Shown here: positions 36,708 through 46,263 of the stretch, piece by piece
How the letters are laid out: every line of letters begins with the position of its first letter
Numbering within the stretch: position 1 is the stretch's first letter
NCBI GenBank assembly: GCA_001769505.1
Contig: MEOF01000043.1
Coordinates: 50,057-114,056, forward strand
From: Bacteroidetes bacterium GWF2_33_38
Lineage (GTDB): Bacteria; Bacteroidota; Bacteroidia; Bacteroidales; GWF2-33-38
DNA length: 64,000 bases
Reading direction: 5' to 3'
Notes under the pieces: model-generated
What the model was told of the DNA's origin: nothing
The model's input: the letters and a program-made list of their open reading frames with translations, nothing else
Database searches by the model: none
Program-made: the position numbers and the translations under genes

Positions 36708-38705
36708 ATGAAAACGCTAGTATTAAGTTTGTTAATGTTGATTTCAACCTTGGGTTTTTCGCAAATTGAAATTGCTACATTGTCAACATCACAAGCAAAA
36801 AAATTTGCTCAAAGTGCGATTCGTGTTGGAAATATTGAATTTGCAATACAATGTTTAGAGCATTATTTAACACATAAACCAGAGGATTCAAGGTATGCTT
36901 ATGTTTTAGCTGGATTATATCGAGAACTTCGCTTGTACACTGATGCAATGAAATGGTACAAATATTCTTACGAAATAAATCCTCGAAAAAATTTAAAGTC
37001 TTTATATTATTATGCTTTGATGCTTAAAATGGATGGAAATTATGACCTTGCCGAAGAGTTTTTTGAAAAATTTAAAAAAGAAGGAAAAAAGTCAGATTTT
37101 TATAAAAAAATAAGGAAACAATATCAAGCACAAATTCTCGGAATTGACTTAGCTTCAGATCAGACGCATACAACTGAAATAAGCCGATTTGGTGAAACGA
37201 TAAATCAAAATTATTCGGAATATTCGCCCGTTTTTGTTAATGACACAACTATTTTATATTCAGCATTTAACGATGATGGTAACGATAGTTTGCAAACTGT
37301 TTTTTATGAAGCAACTTTAAATGAAAATATATGGACGAAAGAAAGAGCATTTAACGAAATTGCCAAGAGGGGCGATAATGTTGGAAATGGCTGTTTCTCG
37401 CCTGATAAAAAACGTTTTTATTTTACAAAATGTAGTGAAAATTGGCAAAATAAAATTATTTGTGAAATATATGTTTCGGTTAATAAAAATGGGATATGGA
37501 ATGAGCCGGTTAAGCTCGGAAATAAAATTAACTTAGCAAATTTCACATCAACACACCCATGCGTGGGAAAAAATAGCAAAAATGCCGATATAATTTATTT
37601 TGTATCAGATAGACCAGATGGGCAGGGAGAAAAAGATATTTGGTATGCAGAGTATAACATTAAAACAAATTTATTTTACGAACCGGTAAATGCAGGGAGA
37701 AAAATAAATACCGAATACGATGAAATAACACCCTTTGTAGATACAGAAAATAATATTTTGTTTTTTAGTTCCGATGGACATCCAGGACTTGGCGGACTTG
37801 ATGTATTTTCCTCGTGTGGCTCGAAACGAAAGTGGAGCGAACCTGAAAATTTGAAAGCTCCGATTAACTCTTCATCCGATGATTTATATTATTCGTACAA
37901 CGATAATTCTATGTCAGGTTTGTTGGTTTCAAATCGAGAAGATCTTGCAACCGGTAAAATAGGAACTTGCTGTGATGATATATATTCTTTTAAAATTATT
38001 TCACCAACAACAATCGACTTAAGGGGTAATGTTTATTTTGCCGATGCAAATAATTATGCATCATATTTTAAAGAAAACTCGATGCTAAGTAAAATTAATG
38101 TTTCACTGTTTTACGTCGATGGAGAAGAACTTATTTATGTAAAAACGGATACAACTGATATTGAGGGATATTTTTCATTTCATGTTGATGTAAATAAAAA
38201 ATATAAACTTGTTGTTGATGATTACCAGAGCGATGAATTTGAAGTGTTTTCTGCAACACAAGATACAACACTTACAGCATCAATCGGGCTTTATGGAACA
38301 CCAGTAAGTCCTATGATTCTTGAGGACATTTTTTACGAATTCGATGATATCAATTTAACTGCGAATGCTCAGAATGCCATTAAAGATAAGCTTTTGCCAT
38401 TTTTGCTAGAAAATCCCGAAGTACGAATCGAAATACTATCTCATACTGATAATCATGGAGCAGAGGAATATAATGAAATATTATCGCAAAAAAGAGCCGA
38501 GGCAGTTGTCGATTTTTTAGTTGATATGGGCATTTCATATAATCGATTAATTGCAATAGGTTACGGAGAATCAAATCCGATAGCATTTAACATAAATCCC
38601 GATGGTTCTGATAATGAAAATGGAAGAAAATTAAATCGACGCACAGAACTAAAAATTATAACTGACACTGATATGTCGTTCTTTGCTGAAAATGCAGAGA
38701 AATAA
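36708..38705 (+). CDS. PorE-like TPR-PD40-OmpA protein (T9SS accessory)
   Basis: The protein has 665 residues. A signal peptide (1-18, STLGFSQ) is followed by TPR helices (about 25-125; AIQCLEHYLTHKPEDSRYAYVLAGLYRELRLY in two repeats), PD40/WD40 beta-propeller repeats (about 150-430; YSPVFVNDTTILYSAF, DIIYFVSDRPDGQGEKDIWYA), a carboxypeptidase-regulatory-like domain (about 434-530) and an OmpA C-terminal peptidoglycan-binding domain (about 538-655; ILSHTDNHGAEEYNEILSQKRA). This is the domain order of Porphyromonas PorE, a T9SS component. It probably links the adhesin export complex to peptidoglycan. The gene is 12 bases after the PorP-like gene, with an unusually strong Shine-Dalgarno. Confidence 0.85.
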   Translation: MKTLVLSLLMLISTLGFSQIEIATLSTSQAKKFAQSAIRVGNIEFAIQCLEHYLTHKPEDSRYAYVLAGLYRELRLYTDAMKWYKYSYEINPRKNLKSLYYYALMLKMDGNYDLAEEFFEKFKKEGKKSDFYKKIRKQYQAQILGIDLASDQTHTTEISRFGETINQNYSEYSPVFVNDTTILYSAFNDDGNDSLQTVFYEATLNENIWTKERAFNEIAKRGDNVGNGCFSPDKKRFYFTKCSENWQNKIICEIYVSVNKNGIWNEPVKLGNKINLANFTSTHPCVGKNSKNADIIYFVSDRPDGQGEKDIWYAEYNIKTNLFYEPVNAGRKINTEYDEITPFVDTENNILFFSSDGHPGLGGLDVFSSCGSKRKWSEPENLKAPINSSSDDLYYSYNDNSMSGLLVSNREDLATGKIGTCCDDIYSFKIISPTTIDLRGNVYFADANNYASYFKENSMLSKINVSLFYVDGEELIYVKTDTTDIEGYFSFHVDVNKKYKLVVDDYQSDEFEVFSATQDTTLTASIGLYGTPVSPMILEDIFYEFDDINLTANAQNAIKDKLLPFLLENPEVRIEILSHTDNHGAEEYNEILSQKRAEAVVDFLVDMGISYNRLIAIGYGESNPIAFNINPDGSDNENGRKLNRRTELKIITDTDMSFFAENAEK

Positions 38706-38847
38706 ATTTCATACTTTTTGAATTTCATTCATTAAATCACATTTATTCCTGCGACTTTATGTGTTACATTACATTTATTCAAATGACTATTTGTTTTAAA
38801 TAATTAATTTACATTTTGCAAGATCATTTTGTAAACATCAATTATAG

Positions 38848-38880
38848 GTAAAAACACGTAGAAATAATTTACGTTTTTAC
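38848..38880 (+). other. Hairpin between the porE-like and adhesin genes
   Basis: GTAAAAAC-A-CGTA pairs with TACGTTTTTAC around a short loop, with one bulged A. No T tract follows, so it is a processing site, an operator (it overlaps CACGTAG) or a weak terminator. The remaining spacer from 38706 to 38938 shows nothing else. Confidence 0.45.
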
Positions 38881-38938
38881 AAGTCTAATTCCTGCTCAAA
38901 AGAACTGTATTTTTATTAATAGTTTATAACCACCTGAA

Positions 38939-41900
38939 ATGTACAAAGAACTTATATTTAAAATACTTGTTTTTACCTTTTTGGCAAACTCTTTAAATGC
39001 ACAAGTAATTGCTAATTTCATGTCGAATAAAGTTAGCGGCTGTGTGCCTTTATTAGTTAATTTCAACAACCAATCGCTAAACCAAGATAGCTTATCATAT
39101 CAATGGTTTTTTGGAAATGGAAACACTTCAACTTTAGTTAATCCGCAAGCCGCATACATTTTACCTGGAAAATATACCGTAACGCTAATCGCATTTAACG
39201 ACTCACTTCGGGATACATTAACAATGGTAAATTATATAACAGTTTACCCTAAGCCAACTGTCGATTTTGCGACGATAGGAGCAAATCAAGGTTGTGTCCC
39301 ATTAAGCATATCGTTTGACAACAAATCTACGTCATCGGTAGGAATAAACACTTCTATTTGGACATTAGGAGATGGAAACATGAGTTTTGAAAACGAACCC
39401 CAGCATTTGTATTCAGAATCCGGATTTTATCAAATATCGCTTAAGGTTTCGGATAATAACGGATGTGAAAACTCGACGTTTAAAAATAATTACATTAGTG
39501 TAGTTGAAAGACCGCACCTAAATTTTACAGTTACGGATACTTTTTTTTGCGATACTCCTGCAACGGTTTATTTTATAAATAATAGCATTTCACAATTCGA
39601 GACTTCGTATTTGTGGAATTTTGGAGATGGAAGTACATCTGGAGATATTTCCCCAAGTCATATCTACGAAAATACAGGTAACTACAATGTTAACTTGATA
39701 GGAACTAACCAATATTCTTGTTCCGACACACTCGTTCGAGAAGAAATTTTCAGCATCGCAAACATCGAATCACGATTCGAAATCGTGAAAGATACATTTT
39801 GTGTAAATGAAGAAATATTTTTTAATGATTTATCGATTAATGCCGGTACATACTTGTGGGATTTTGGAGATGGAAGCACTTCGGAACTTAACAATCCTTC
39901 ACATTTTTACGAAACAGATGGTGATTATATAGTTACATTAACCGTAAGAAATACGAATAATTGCATCGACGAGTTTATCGACACGCTTAATATTGCCAAA
40001 ATCAAAGCAAATTTCACAACGGATGTTAATTACGCTTGTACCGAATCGCTTGAAGTTCATTTTACTGATTTATCGGAAAATGCAAGTTTTTGGGAATGGC
40101 ATTTGGGCAATCACAATAATTTGTTTGAGCAAAATCCTGTTTCTATTTATTCGTTGGAACTTGGAAATAGAATAGAATTTGACGATACGCTGATAGTTAA
40201 AAATATTTTTGGCTGCTCAGATACAATAGTTAAAGAAAAAAATATTATAATATCCGTTCCAAGAGCTTATTGCACACCCAATAATTCGATGTCATACAGT
40301 TCGCAAGTTGAAGGATGTTTTCCTGTAATCGTTAATTTTACAAACGAAAGCATATACGATTCTGAATTTGATTCAATTTCATCAATTTTTTGGGATTTTG
40401 GCGACAGTACGTATTCGTACTTGAATAATGTTTCTCATACATTTGGCGAAGTGGGAGAATATCATGCGTCTCTTTTAATTACCACTGAATTAGGTTGTTC
40501 GAATCAATATAATGTTGATGTTTCAGTTGGAAGCGAGCAAATTGCAAATTTCGAAGTTCAAGGAATTACAGAAATGTGTGCAAACTATGCCTTCAATTTT
40601 GTTAACACTTCATCCGATTTAGATTTAATAAACGAATACCACTGGATTTTTAGCGATGGCACATTTTCAACAGCTAAAGATGTAAATCATTTTTTTGTAA
40701 ATTCTGTTGGGTCTTTCAGTACTTCGCTAGCAGTTGCATACAATGGTTGTTGGAGCGACACTTATTTAGAACAGGATATTGTTTATACCGAAGGTGCTTT
40801 ATGTTCGTTTGAAGTTATTCAAAATTGTGAAAATTCATACTCCGTAACTTTTGAAGGAAACATAATTGACGCAACTCATTGGTATTGGCAATTTGGTGAT
40901 AACGATGTCGATTATACAAATCAAGAAACCGTTACGCATACTTACGCTCAAAGTGGAGATTATACCGTTATTCTGACCGCAATAAACGAAAATAACGACT
41001 GTGCTTATGTGTACGAAAAACTTATTTATGTACGAAAGCCGCAAGCAATTTTTACGTTAAGCGAAACGATTGGCTGTCCTGGTTTGGAAGTTAGTTTCAA
41101 CCCATTTAATTCAAAAGATGCAGCCTATAATTATTTTTCTAACAATCAGCCAAAAAAATATCAATGGTACTTTCCCGAAAATAATGAAACCATGTATTCA
41201 AATTTAGAAATTGAACACACTTTCAATCAAAAAGGGAAAACTGCGATTAGCTTAATTGTTTCCGATATTCACGGTTGTATTGACACCATGACTCGTTATG
41301 TCAAAATTTATAAACCTGAAGCAAGTTTTACGGCAGATACAAATTCCGGCTGTGTTCCGTTTACCGCTCATTTCATAAATCAAACGAATTCCGATACGAT
41401 TTATCGAAGTGTTTGGAATTTTGAAGGAAATGGAAACTCGAACAATAATAATCCAGTCCATACTTTTACAGGAAGAAAAAAGTACGATGTTTCGTTGTCC
41501 GTAGTAGATACGCTTGGGTGTTCTGATTTACTGGTTATTGAAGATTTTATTGAGGCCAAAAAACCGAATCCTCAAATCTCAATTTATCCTCAAAATAGTT
41601 GCTTAGGTGATAGTATTCTATTTAAAGATTTAAACGATATCGGGCTTAATTATAATTGGAATTTTGGCGACAGTACACATTCAATTGAAAACGAAGTAAG
41701 CCATTTGTATCAAAACTCAGGAAATTACGATGTCAATCTGAAAGTTTCATACGACGGTGGTTGCGATACAACTATTTCGCTAAGCGATTATATTCGAATT
41801 CAGGACTATCCTGTTGCTGAATTCATTACTGATACAACATACTCCGACTGTTATCCGTTTTTGGTTAAATTTTCATCGCTAAGCATTGCTGGCTCGCCAT

Positions 41901-43279
41901 TAACATACGAATGGAATTTTGGGGATAATACATTATCAACGATTGAATCGCCTACACATAGTTATATTACACCTGGAGATTTCAATTTATCGTTAAAAAT
42001 TTCAACTGCGTTTGGATGTGCTGATTCTATTATCAAACCAGCATACATTCATGTTGGTGGACCATATGCCGAAATTTCGAAGCCTACCGTAATTTGCAAA
42101 GGAGTTGAAAATGAGTTCTCGTTAAAAAATGAAATGAATATTTACGATTTTAAATGGGATATGGGAGATGGAACCATCAAATATGGCGACACTATTTTTC
42201 ACACTTACAACATGTTTGGAACAATTTATCCATCATTAATTCTCTACAGCGATTCGCTTAATACTTGTAATATAACATTGATAGATTCAATATATATTAA
42301 TTTAATTGTTGCTGATTTTACGATTGAAACATCTGGTATTTGCGAAACATATCCAATCGAATTTACGAATATTTCGGTAGGAACTGACCAGTATTTTTGG
42401 ACAATCAATAATCAAGAATTTACAGAGATTAGCCCTGTTTATTTTTTCGATAATTCTGGAATATATCCCATAAAACTTATTACCCTTGGTAGCGATGGAT
42501 GTAAAGATTCGATTTCTAAAAATATAATCATTCATTCGCTCCCAACGATTATTGCTTCACACGATACGTTGATTTGTCGTGGTGATGAATTGCAATTGCA
42601 AGCAAGTGGAGGTGTCGAATATCTTTGGTTTTCAAGCATAGATACAATCACTGAAAACTATCCCATTGTTTCGCCCGATTCTACAATTACGTATTCTGTT
42701 AATGGAACCGATTCAAAAGGGTGCTCGAATATTGATTCTATAAAAGTATCAGTTCAACAAATTCCAGTCTTGCATGTTTCAAATGACACAACGCTTATTA
42801 TTGGTGATTTAGCTCCACTTATTGCGAATTCCGATCAAGAAGGAACTTTTGTTTGGATACCCGAAACATATTTGTCATGCGTAAATTGCAATAATCCAAC
42901 ATCAAAGCCTATGGAATCAACTGTTTATACAGTTTCAATCGAAGATGTCAATAATTGTTTTGTTATAAGTAAAGAAATTGCAGTAGATGTTCGAAAAGAA
43001 TATACCGTTGATTTACCAACAGTTTTTACTCCAAACAAAGATGGGGTTAATGAATTTATAACTCCTAGAGGTTGGGGCTTGAAAAATATTCTCGAATATA
43101 ATATTTATAACAAATGGGGTGAACTGGTTTATAGCTACGATGAATTATTAGATAAAGGATGGAATGGAACATACAAAGGAAAAGAACAAGAAAGCGACAC
43201 CTATGTTTATTTTATAAAAATAGAAACTTACGAAAATGAAATTTTAAGCAAAAAAGGAACATTTAATCTTATACGATAA
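38939..43279 (+). CDS. PKD-repeat adhesin with T9SS type B (gliding-motility) C-terminus
   Basis: The protein has 1446 residues with a signal peptide (about 1-21, ANSLNAQ). About 14 PKD or PKD-like modules follow (LWNFGDGSTS, FWDFGDSTYS, NWNFGDSTHS, EWNFGDNTLS, KWDMGDGTI), each about 85-95 residues, many with paired Cys (GCVPL...CENS). The last 90 residues (about 1357-1446) are a CHU_C/type B sorting domain: VFTPNKDGVNEFI, YNIYNKWGELVY, GWNGTYKGKEQESDTYVYFIKI, KKGTFNLIR. Such proteins need a PorP/SprF partner, which is two genes upstream. The stop overlaps the start of the next gene, a hybrid histidine kinase, as TAATG. Likely a surface adhesin or motility-type filament. Confidence 0.92.
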   Translation: MYKELIFKILVFTFLANSLNAQVIANFMSNKVSGCVPLLVNFNNQSLNQDSLSYQWFFGNGNTSTLVNPQAAYILPGKYTVTLIAFNDSLRDTLTMVNYITVYPKPTVDFATIGANQGCVPLSISFDNKSTSSVGINTSIWTLGDGNMSFENEPQHLYSESGFYQISLKVSDNNGCENSTFKNNYISVVERPHLNFTVTDTFFCDTPATVYFINNSISQFETSYLWNFGDGSTSGDISPSHIYENTGNYNVNLIGTNQYSCSDTLVREEIFSIANIESRFEIVKDTFCVNEEIFFNDLSINAGTYLWDFGDGSTSELNNPSHFYETDGDYIVTLTVRNTNNCIDEFIDTLNIAKIKANFTTDVNYACTESLEVHFTDLSENASFWEWHLGNHNNLFEQNPVSIYSLELGNRIEFDDTLIVKNIFGCSDTIVKEKNIIISVPRAYCTPNNSMSYSSQVEGCFPVIVNFTNESIYDSEFDSISSIFWDFGDSTYSYLNNVSHTFGEVGEYHASLLITTELGCSNQYNVDVSVGSEQIANFEVQGITEMCANYAFNFVNTSSDLDLINEYHWIFSDGTFSTAKDVNHFFVNSVGSFSTSLAVAYNGCWSDTYLEQDIVYTEGALCSFEVIQNCENSYSVTFEGNIIDATHWYWQFGDNDVDYTNQETVTHTYAQSGDYTVILTAINENNDCAYVYEKLIYVRKPQAIFTLSETIGCPGLEVSFNPFNSKDAAYNYFSNNQPKKYQWYFPENNETMYSNLEIEHTFNQKGKTAISLIVSDIHGCIDTMTRYVKIYKPEASFTADTNSGCVPFTAHFINQTNSDTIYRSVWNFEGNGNSNNNNPVHTFTGRKKYDVSLSVVDTLGCSDLLVIEDFIEAKKPNPQISIYPQNSCLGDSILFKDLNDIGLNYNWNFGDSTHSIENEVSHLYQNSGNYDVNLKVSYDGGCDTTISLSDYIRIQDYPVAEFITDTTYSDCYPFLVKFSSLSIAGSPLTYEWNFGDNTLSTIESPTHSYITPGDFNLSLKISTAFGCADSIIKPAYIHVGGPYAEISKPTVICKGVENEFSLKNEMNIYDFKWDMGDGTIKYGDTIFHTYNMFGTIYPSLILYSDSLNTCNITLIDSIYINLIVADFTIETSGICETYPIEFTNISVGTDQYFWTINNQEFTEISPVYFFDNSGIYPIKLITLGSDGCKDSISKNIIIHSLPTIIASHDTLICRGDELQLQASGGVEYLWFSSIDTITENYPIVSPDSTITYSVNGTDSKGCSNIDSIKVSVQQIPVLHVSNDTTLIIGDLAPLIANSDQEGTFVWIPETYLSCVNCNNPTSKPMESTVYTVSIEDVNNCFVISKEIAVDVRKEYTVDLPTVFTPNKDGVNEFITPRGWGLKNILEYNIYNKWGELVYSYDELLDKGWNGTYKGKEQESDTYVYFIKIETYENEILSKKGTFNLIR

Positions 43280-46263
43280 TGGAAAATATTATTGGAAAAT
43301 ATACTTGTTTATTTAACGAAATATCGGGAAATAGTTTTTCTGAAACCTTGCTTGACCTTATTCCAAGCGGTGTTTTTGTAGTCGATATAAATAAAAATGT
43401 TCAATTAATTAACAAACGAGCCTTAGAAATTATTGGTTATACTCAGGCAGAAATTATAGGAAATTCTTGTCTTATTTTTGCCAATTCGCCGTGTCGTGAA
43501 GAGTGTGGACTAATGAATCCTAATTTTAAGAAACCTATTTTTAACAAAATATGTACTATCATAAGCAAAAATGGAGAGGCAAAAACCATACGAAAAAATG
43601 TAAATTGTATATTAGATAAAGACGGAAAAATTGTAGGCGGAATCGAAAGTTTTGAAGATATTTCTGCTCAGCAAGAACTAGAAAATAAGTTTAATGAAAA
43701 CGAAGAGATACTTAAAAATATTACTTCATCGGCTCACGATGCAATTATTGTAATCGATCGTTACGGAAAAATAATTTTATGGAACAACAAAGCCGAAAAA
43801 TATTTTGGATATACTTTTCAAGAAGCTTTATCCCTACCAATTAACAAAATATTTTTGTTTAGCAGAGCTCACCTTTCAGCCTTCGCTGAATTTAAACGAA
43901 ATGGAGAAAAATATACTGATGGATTAAACTATGAGTTAACAGCTTTAAGGAAAGATTCTAGCACTTTTCCAGTCGAAATATCAATGTCGTCGGTAAATAT
44001 TAAAAATAAGTGGCATGTTGTTGCAATTATCAGAGATATTAGCGAGAGAATAGAGAGGCAAGACGAATTGAAAAAATTAACAAAAGCCCTCGAAAATGCA
44101 TCTTCAAGCATTGTTGTAACTGATAAAGAAGGAAATATTGAATACGTTAATACATATTTTGAAAAACTCACAGGCTACACTAAGGAAGAAGCAAAAGGTA
44201 AGAATCCGAGAATCTTAAAAAGCGGGTATAGCAACGACGAATTTTATAAAAACTTATGGAATACTGTGATAAAAGGGGATGACTGGAAAGGTGAATTCAA
44301 GAATATTAAAAAAAATGGTGATATATATTGGGAAAATGCATCAATTACTTCGATAAAGAACGATAAAAACGAAATCACACATTTTATAGCCGTAAAAGAA
44401 GATATTACCGAACGTAAAAAGAACGAACAAATTTTATCTCAGTTACAAGAAGAATTGCAAGTTATAATTGATAATATTCCCGCACTAATCTATTACAAAG
44501 ACACCGAAAATCGTTTTGTAAGAGCGAATAAAGCCTTTGCTGATATTATGCATGTTAAAAAAGAAGAGCTAGAAGGAAAATCTTCTTTCGAATTGTTTCC
44601 AAAAGAACAGGCTGAATTATATTGGAAAGACGATAAAGAAGTTATCGAAACAGGGGTCGGAAAAACAACAATTATTGAACAAATGAATAGTGCAATAGGA
44701 ACTCGTTGGATGGAAACCGATAAAATTCCCTATCGAAATTCAAATGGCGAAATAGTTGGAGTTATCGGTTTTTCTGTCGATATAACCGACCGCAAATTAA
44801 ACGACGAAGCCCTAAAAGATGCCGTTGAAAAAGCGAATGCAGCAAACAAATCGAAATCCGAATTTTTAGCGAACATGTCGCATGAAATTCGAACACCCAT
44901 GAATGCGGTTATTGGTTTTGCTCAAATTTTGAAAAAAAGACTTCCCGAAAACACCAATGTTGATGACTACGTAAATGGAATTATTAATAGCGGAAACTCG
45001 CTACTTAGTTTGATTAACGACATTTTAGACTTGTCAAAAATTGAATCGAACAAAATGGAAATACACTACGAGCCAATAATGGTATATGATTTTATAAACA
45101 ACATCGAACAAATATTTAAACTCCGATGCGAAAGCAAAGGAATAACTTTTATCATAAACATTCCCTCATCATTTCCTGAAAGCATTTTAATCGACGAAAC
45201 ACGCTTGCGTCAAGTATTGTTTAATTTAATCGGAAATGCTGTCAAATTTACACATACTGGAAGTATTCAGGTTGACATTAGTATTACTGAGAATAAACAA
45301 AGTAAATTCGACGCAATTTTCGAAGTTCGAGATACTGGAATTGGAATTTCATTAGATGATAGCGAACGAATTTTTCAAGCTTTTCAACAACAAAGCAATG
45401 CCATTACAAAACAATATGGAGGCACTGGACTAGGATTAGCTATTACCAAACGATTGGTTGAAATGATGAATGGCGAAATTATGCTGAAAAGCGTATTGGG
45501 TAAAGGAAGTTCATTCAAAGTAAAACTAAAAAATATTCAAGCCGTAAAGTCGGTTAATCAATCAAAAATCAACTTTCATGATTTCGTAATTCGATTCGAA
45601 AATCAGAAAATATTATTGGTCGAAGACTCTACTGTTAATAGAGAAGTTGTTAAGGGCTTGCTAGAAAACTACAATTTAAACATTATTGAAGCTGTAAATG
45701 GAATCGAAGCCGTAGAAAAAACTATTGCCGAAAACCCCGATTTAATATTGATGGATATCCATATGCCCGAAAAAGACGGAATAACTGCTTCAAAAGAAAT
45801 TAAAATAAGTCATAAATTGAATCAAATTCCAATCATTGCTTTAACTGCATCATCATTTAAAAATGAAATCGATTCAATAAATGAAAACTGCGATGGTTTT
45901 TTGAAAAAACCAATCATGGAACAAGATCTCGTTACAGAACTTGCAAGATTCTTGAATCATAGTAAAAAAGATAAAATTCAAACAAAAGAAAAAACACATC
46001 AGCCATTACACGATAGCATCCCAAAAGAATTAGATGTTACAAGCTTATTAAAAACGGTAACAGAAATCAAGAGCCGACTTTCAATCAATAAAGTAAAACA
46101 ATTCTCCGACGAAATTCTAAAATTAGGACATTTGCATAGTGTAAATTGCTTAATCGAACTTGGGACTCAACTATCACTTGCTTGTAATAGCATCAATATT
46201 TTACAAATAAAACAATTAGTAAGCGATTTCGAAAAAAAATTAAATCAAAAATTGAATGAGTAA
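43279..46263 (+). CDS. Four-PAS hybrid histidine kinase with C-terminal receiver
   Basis: The protein has 994 residues with no membrane helix, so it is cytoplasmic. Order: PAS1 (about 20-135) with Cys64, Cys72 and Cys76 in GNSC...SPCREEC; PAS2 (140-260); PAS3 (262-380); PAS4 (385-505). HisKA has phospho-acceptor His535 in ANMSHEIRTPMN. HATPase (about 640-755) has VRDTGIGIS and GGTGLGLAI. The receiver (about 777-890) has phospho-acceptor Asp826 in LMDIHMPEKDG. The C-terminal 90 residues look like a degenerate Hpt-type helical bundle with no clear phospho-His. Its ATG shares a base with the adhesin stop, and its end overlaps the next gene by 8 bases, so all three are translationally coupled. 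Confidence 0.92.
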   Translation: MENIIGKYTCLFNEISGNSFSETLLDLIPSGVFVVDINKNVQLINKRALEIIGYTQAEIIGNSCLIFANSPCREECGLMNPNFKKPIFNKICTIISKNGEAKTIRKNVNCILDKDGKIVGGIESFEDISAQQELENKFNENEEILKNITSSAHDAIIVIDRYGKIILWNNKAEKYFGYTFQEALSLPINKIFLFSRAHLSAFAEFKRNGEKYTDGLNYELTALRKDSSTFPVEISMSSVNIKNKWHVVAIIRDISERIERQDELKKLTKALENASSSIVVTDKEGNIEYVNTYFEKLTGYTKEEAKGKNPRILKSGYSNDEFYKNLWNTVIKGDDWKGEFKNIKKNGDIYWENASITSIKNDKNEITHFIAVKEDITERKKNEQILSQLQEELQVIIDNIPALIYYKDTENRFVRANKAFADIMHVKKEELEGKSSFELFPKEQAELYWKDDKEVIETGVGKTTIIEQMNSAIGTRWMETDKIPYRNSNGEIVGVIGFSVDITDRKLNDEALKDAVEKANAANKSKSEFLANMSHEIRTPMNAVIGFAQILKKRLPENTNVDDYVNGIINSGNSLLSLINDILDLSKIESNKMEIHYEPIMVYDFINNIEQIFKLRCESKGITFIINIPSSFPESILIDETRLRQVLFNLIGNAVKFTHTGSIQVDISITENKQSKFDAIFEVRDTGIGISLDDSERIFQAFQQQSNAITKQYGGTGLGLAITKRLVEMMNGEIMLKSVLGKGSSFKVKLKNIQAVKSVNQSKINFHDFVIRFENQKILLVEDSTVNREVVKGLLENYNLNIIEAVNGIEAVEKTIAENPDLILMDIHMPEKDGITASKEIKISHKLNQIPIIALTASSFKNEIDSINENCDGFLKKPIMEQDLVTELARFLNHSKKDKIQTKEKTHQPLHDSIPKELDVTSLLKTVTEIKSRLSINKVKQFSDEILKLGHLHSVNCLIELGTQLSLACNSINILQIKQLVSDFEKKLNQKLNE

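Noticed and set aside
46021..46263. Canonical Hpt domain at the end of the hybrid kinase
   Set aside because: The helical tail lacks the H-x-[LIV]-K-G-type phospho-His motif, so it is described only as Hpt-like and degenerate.
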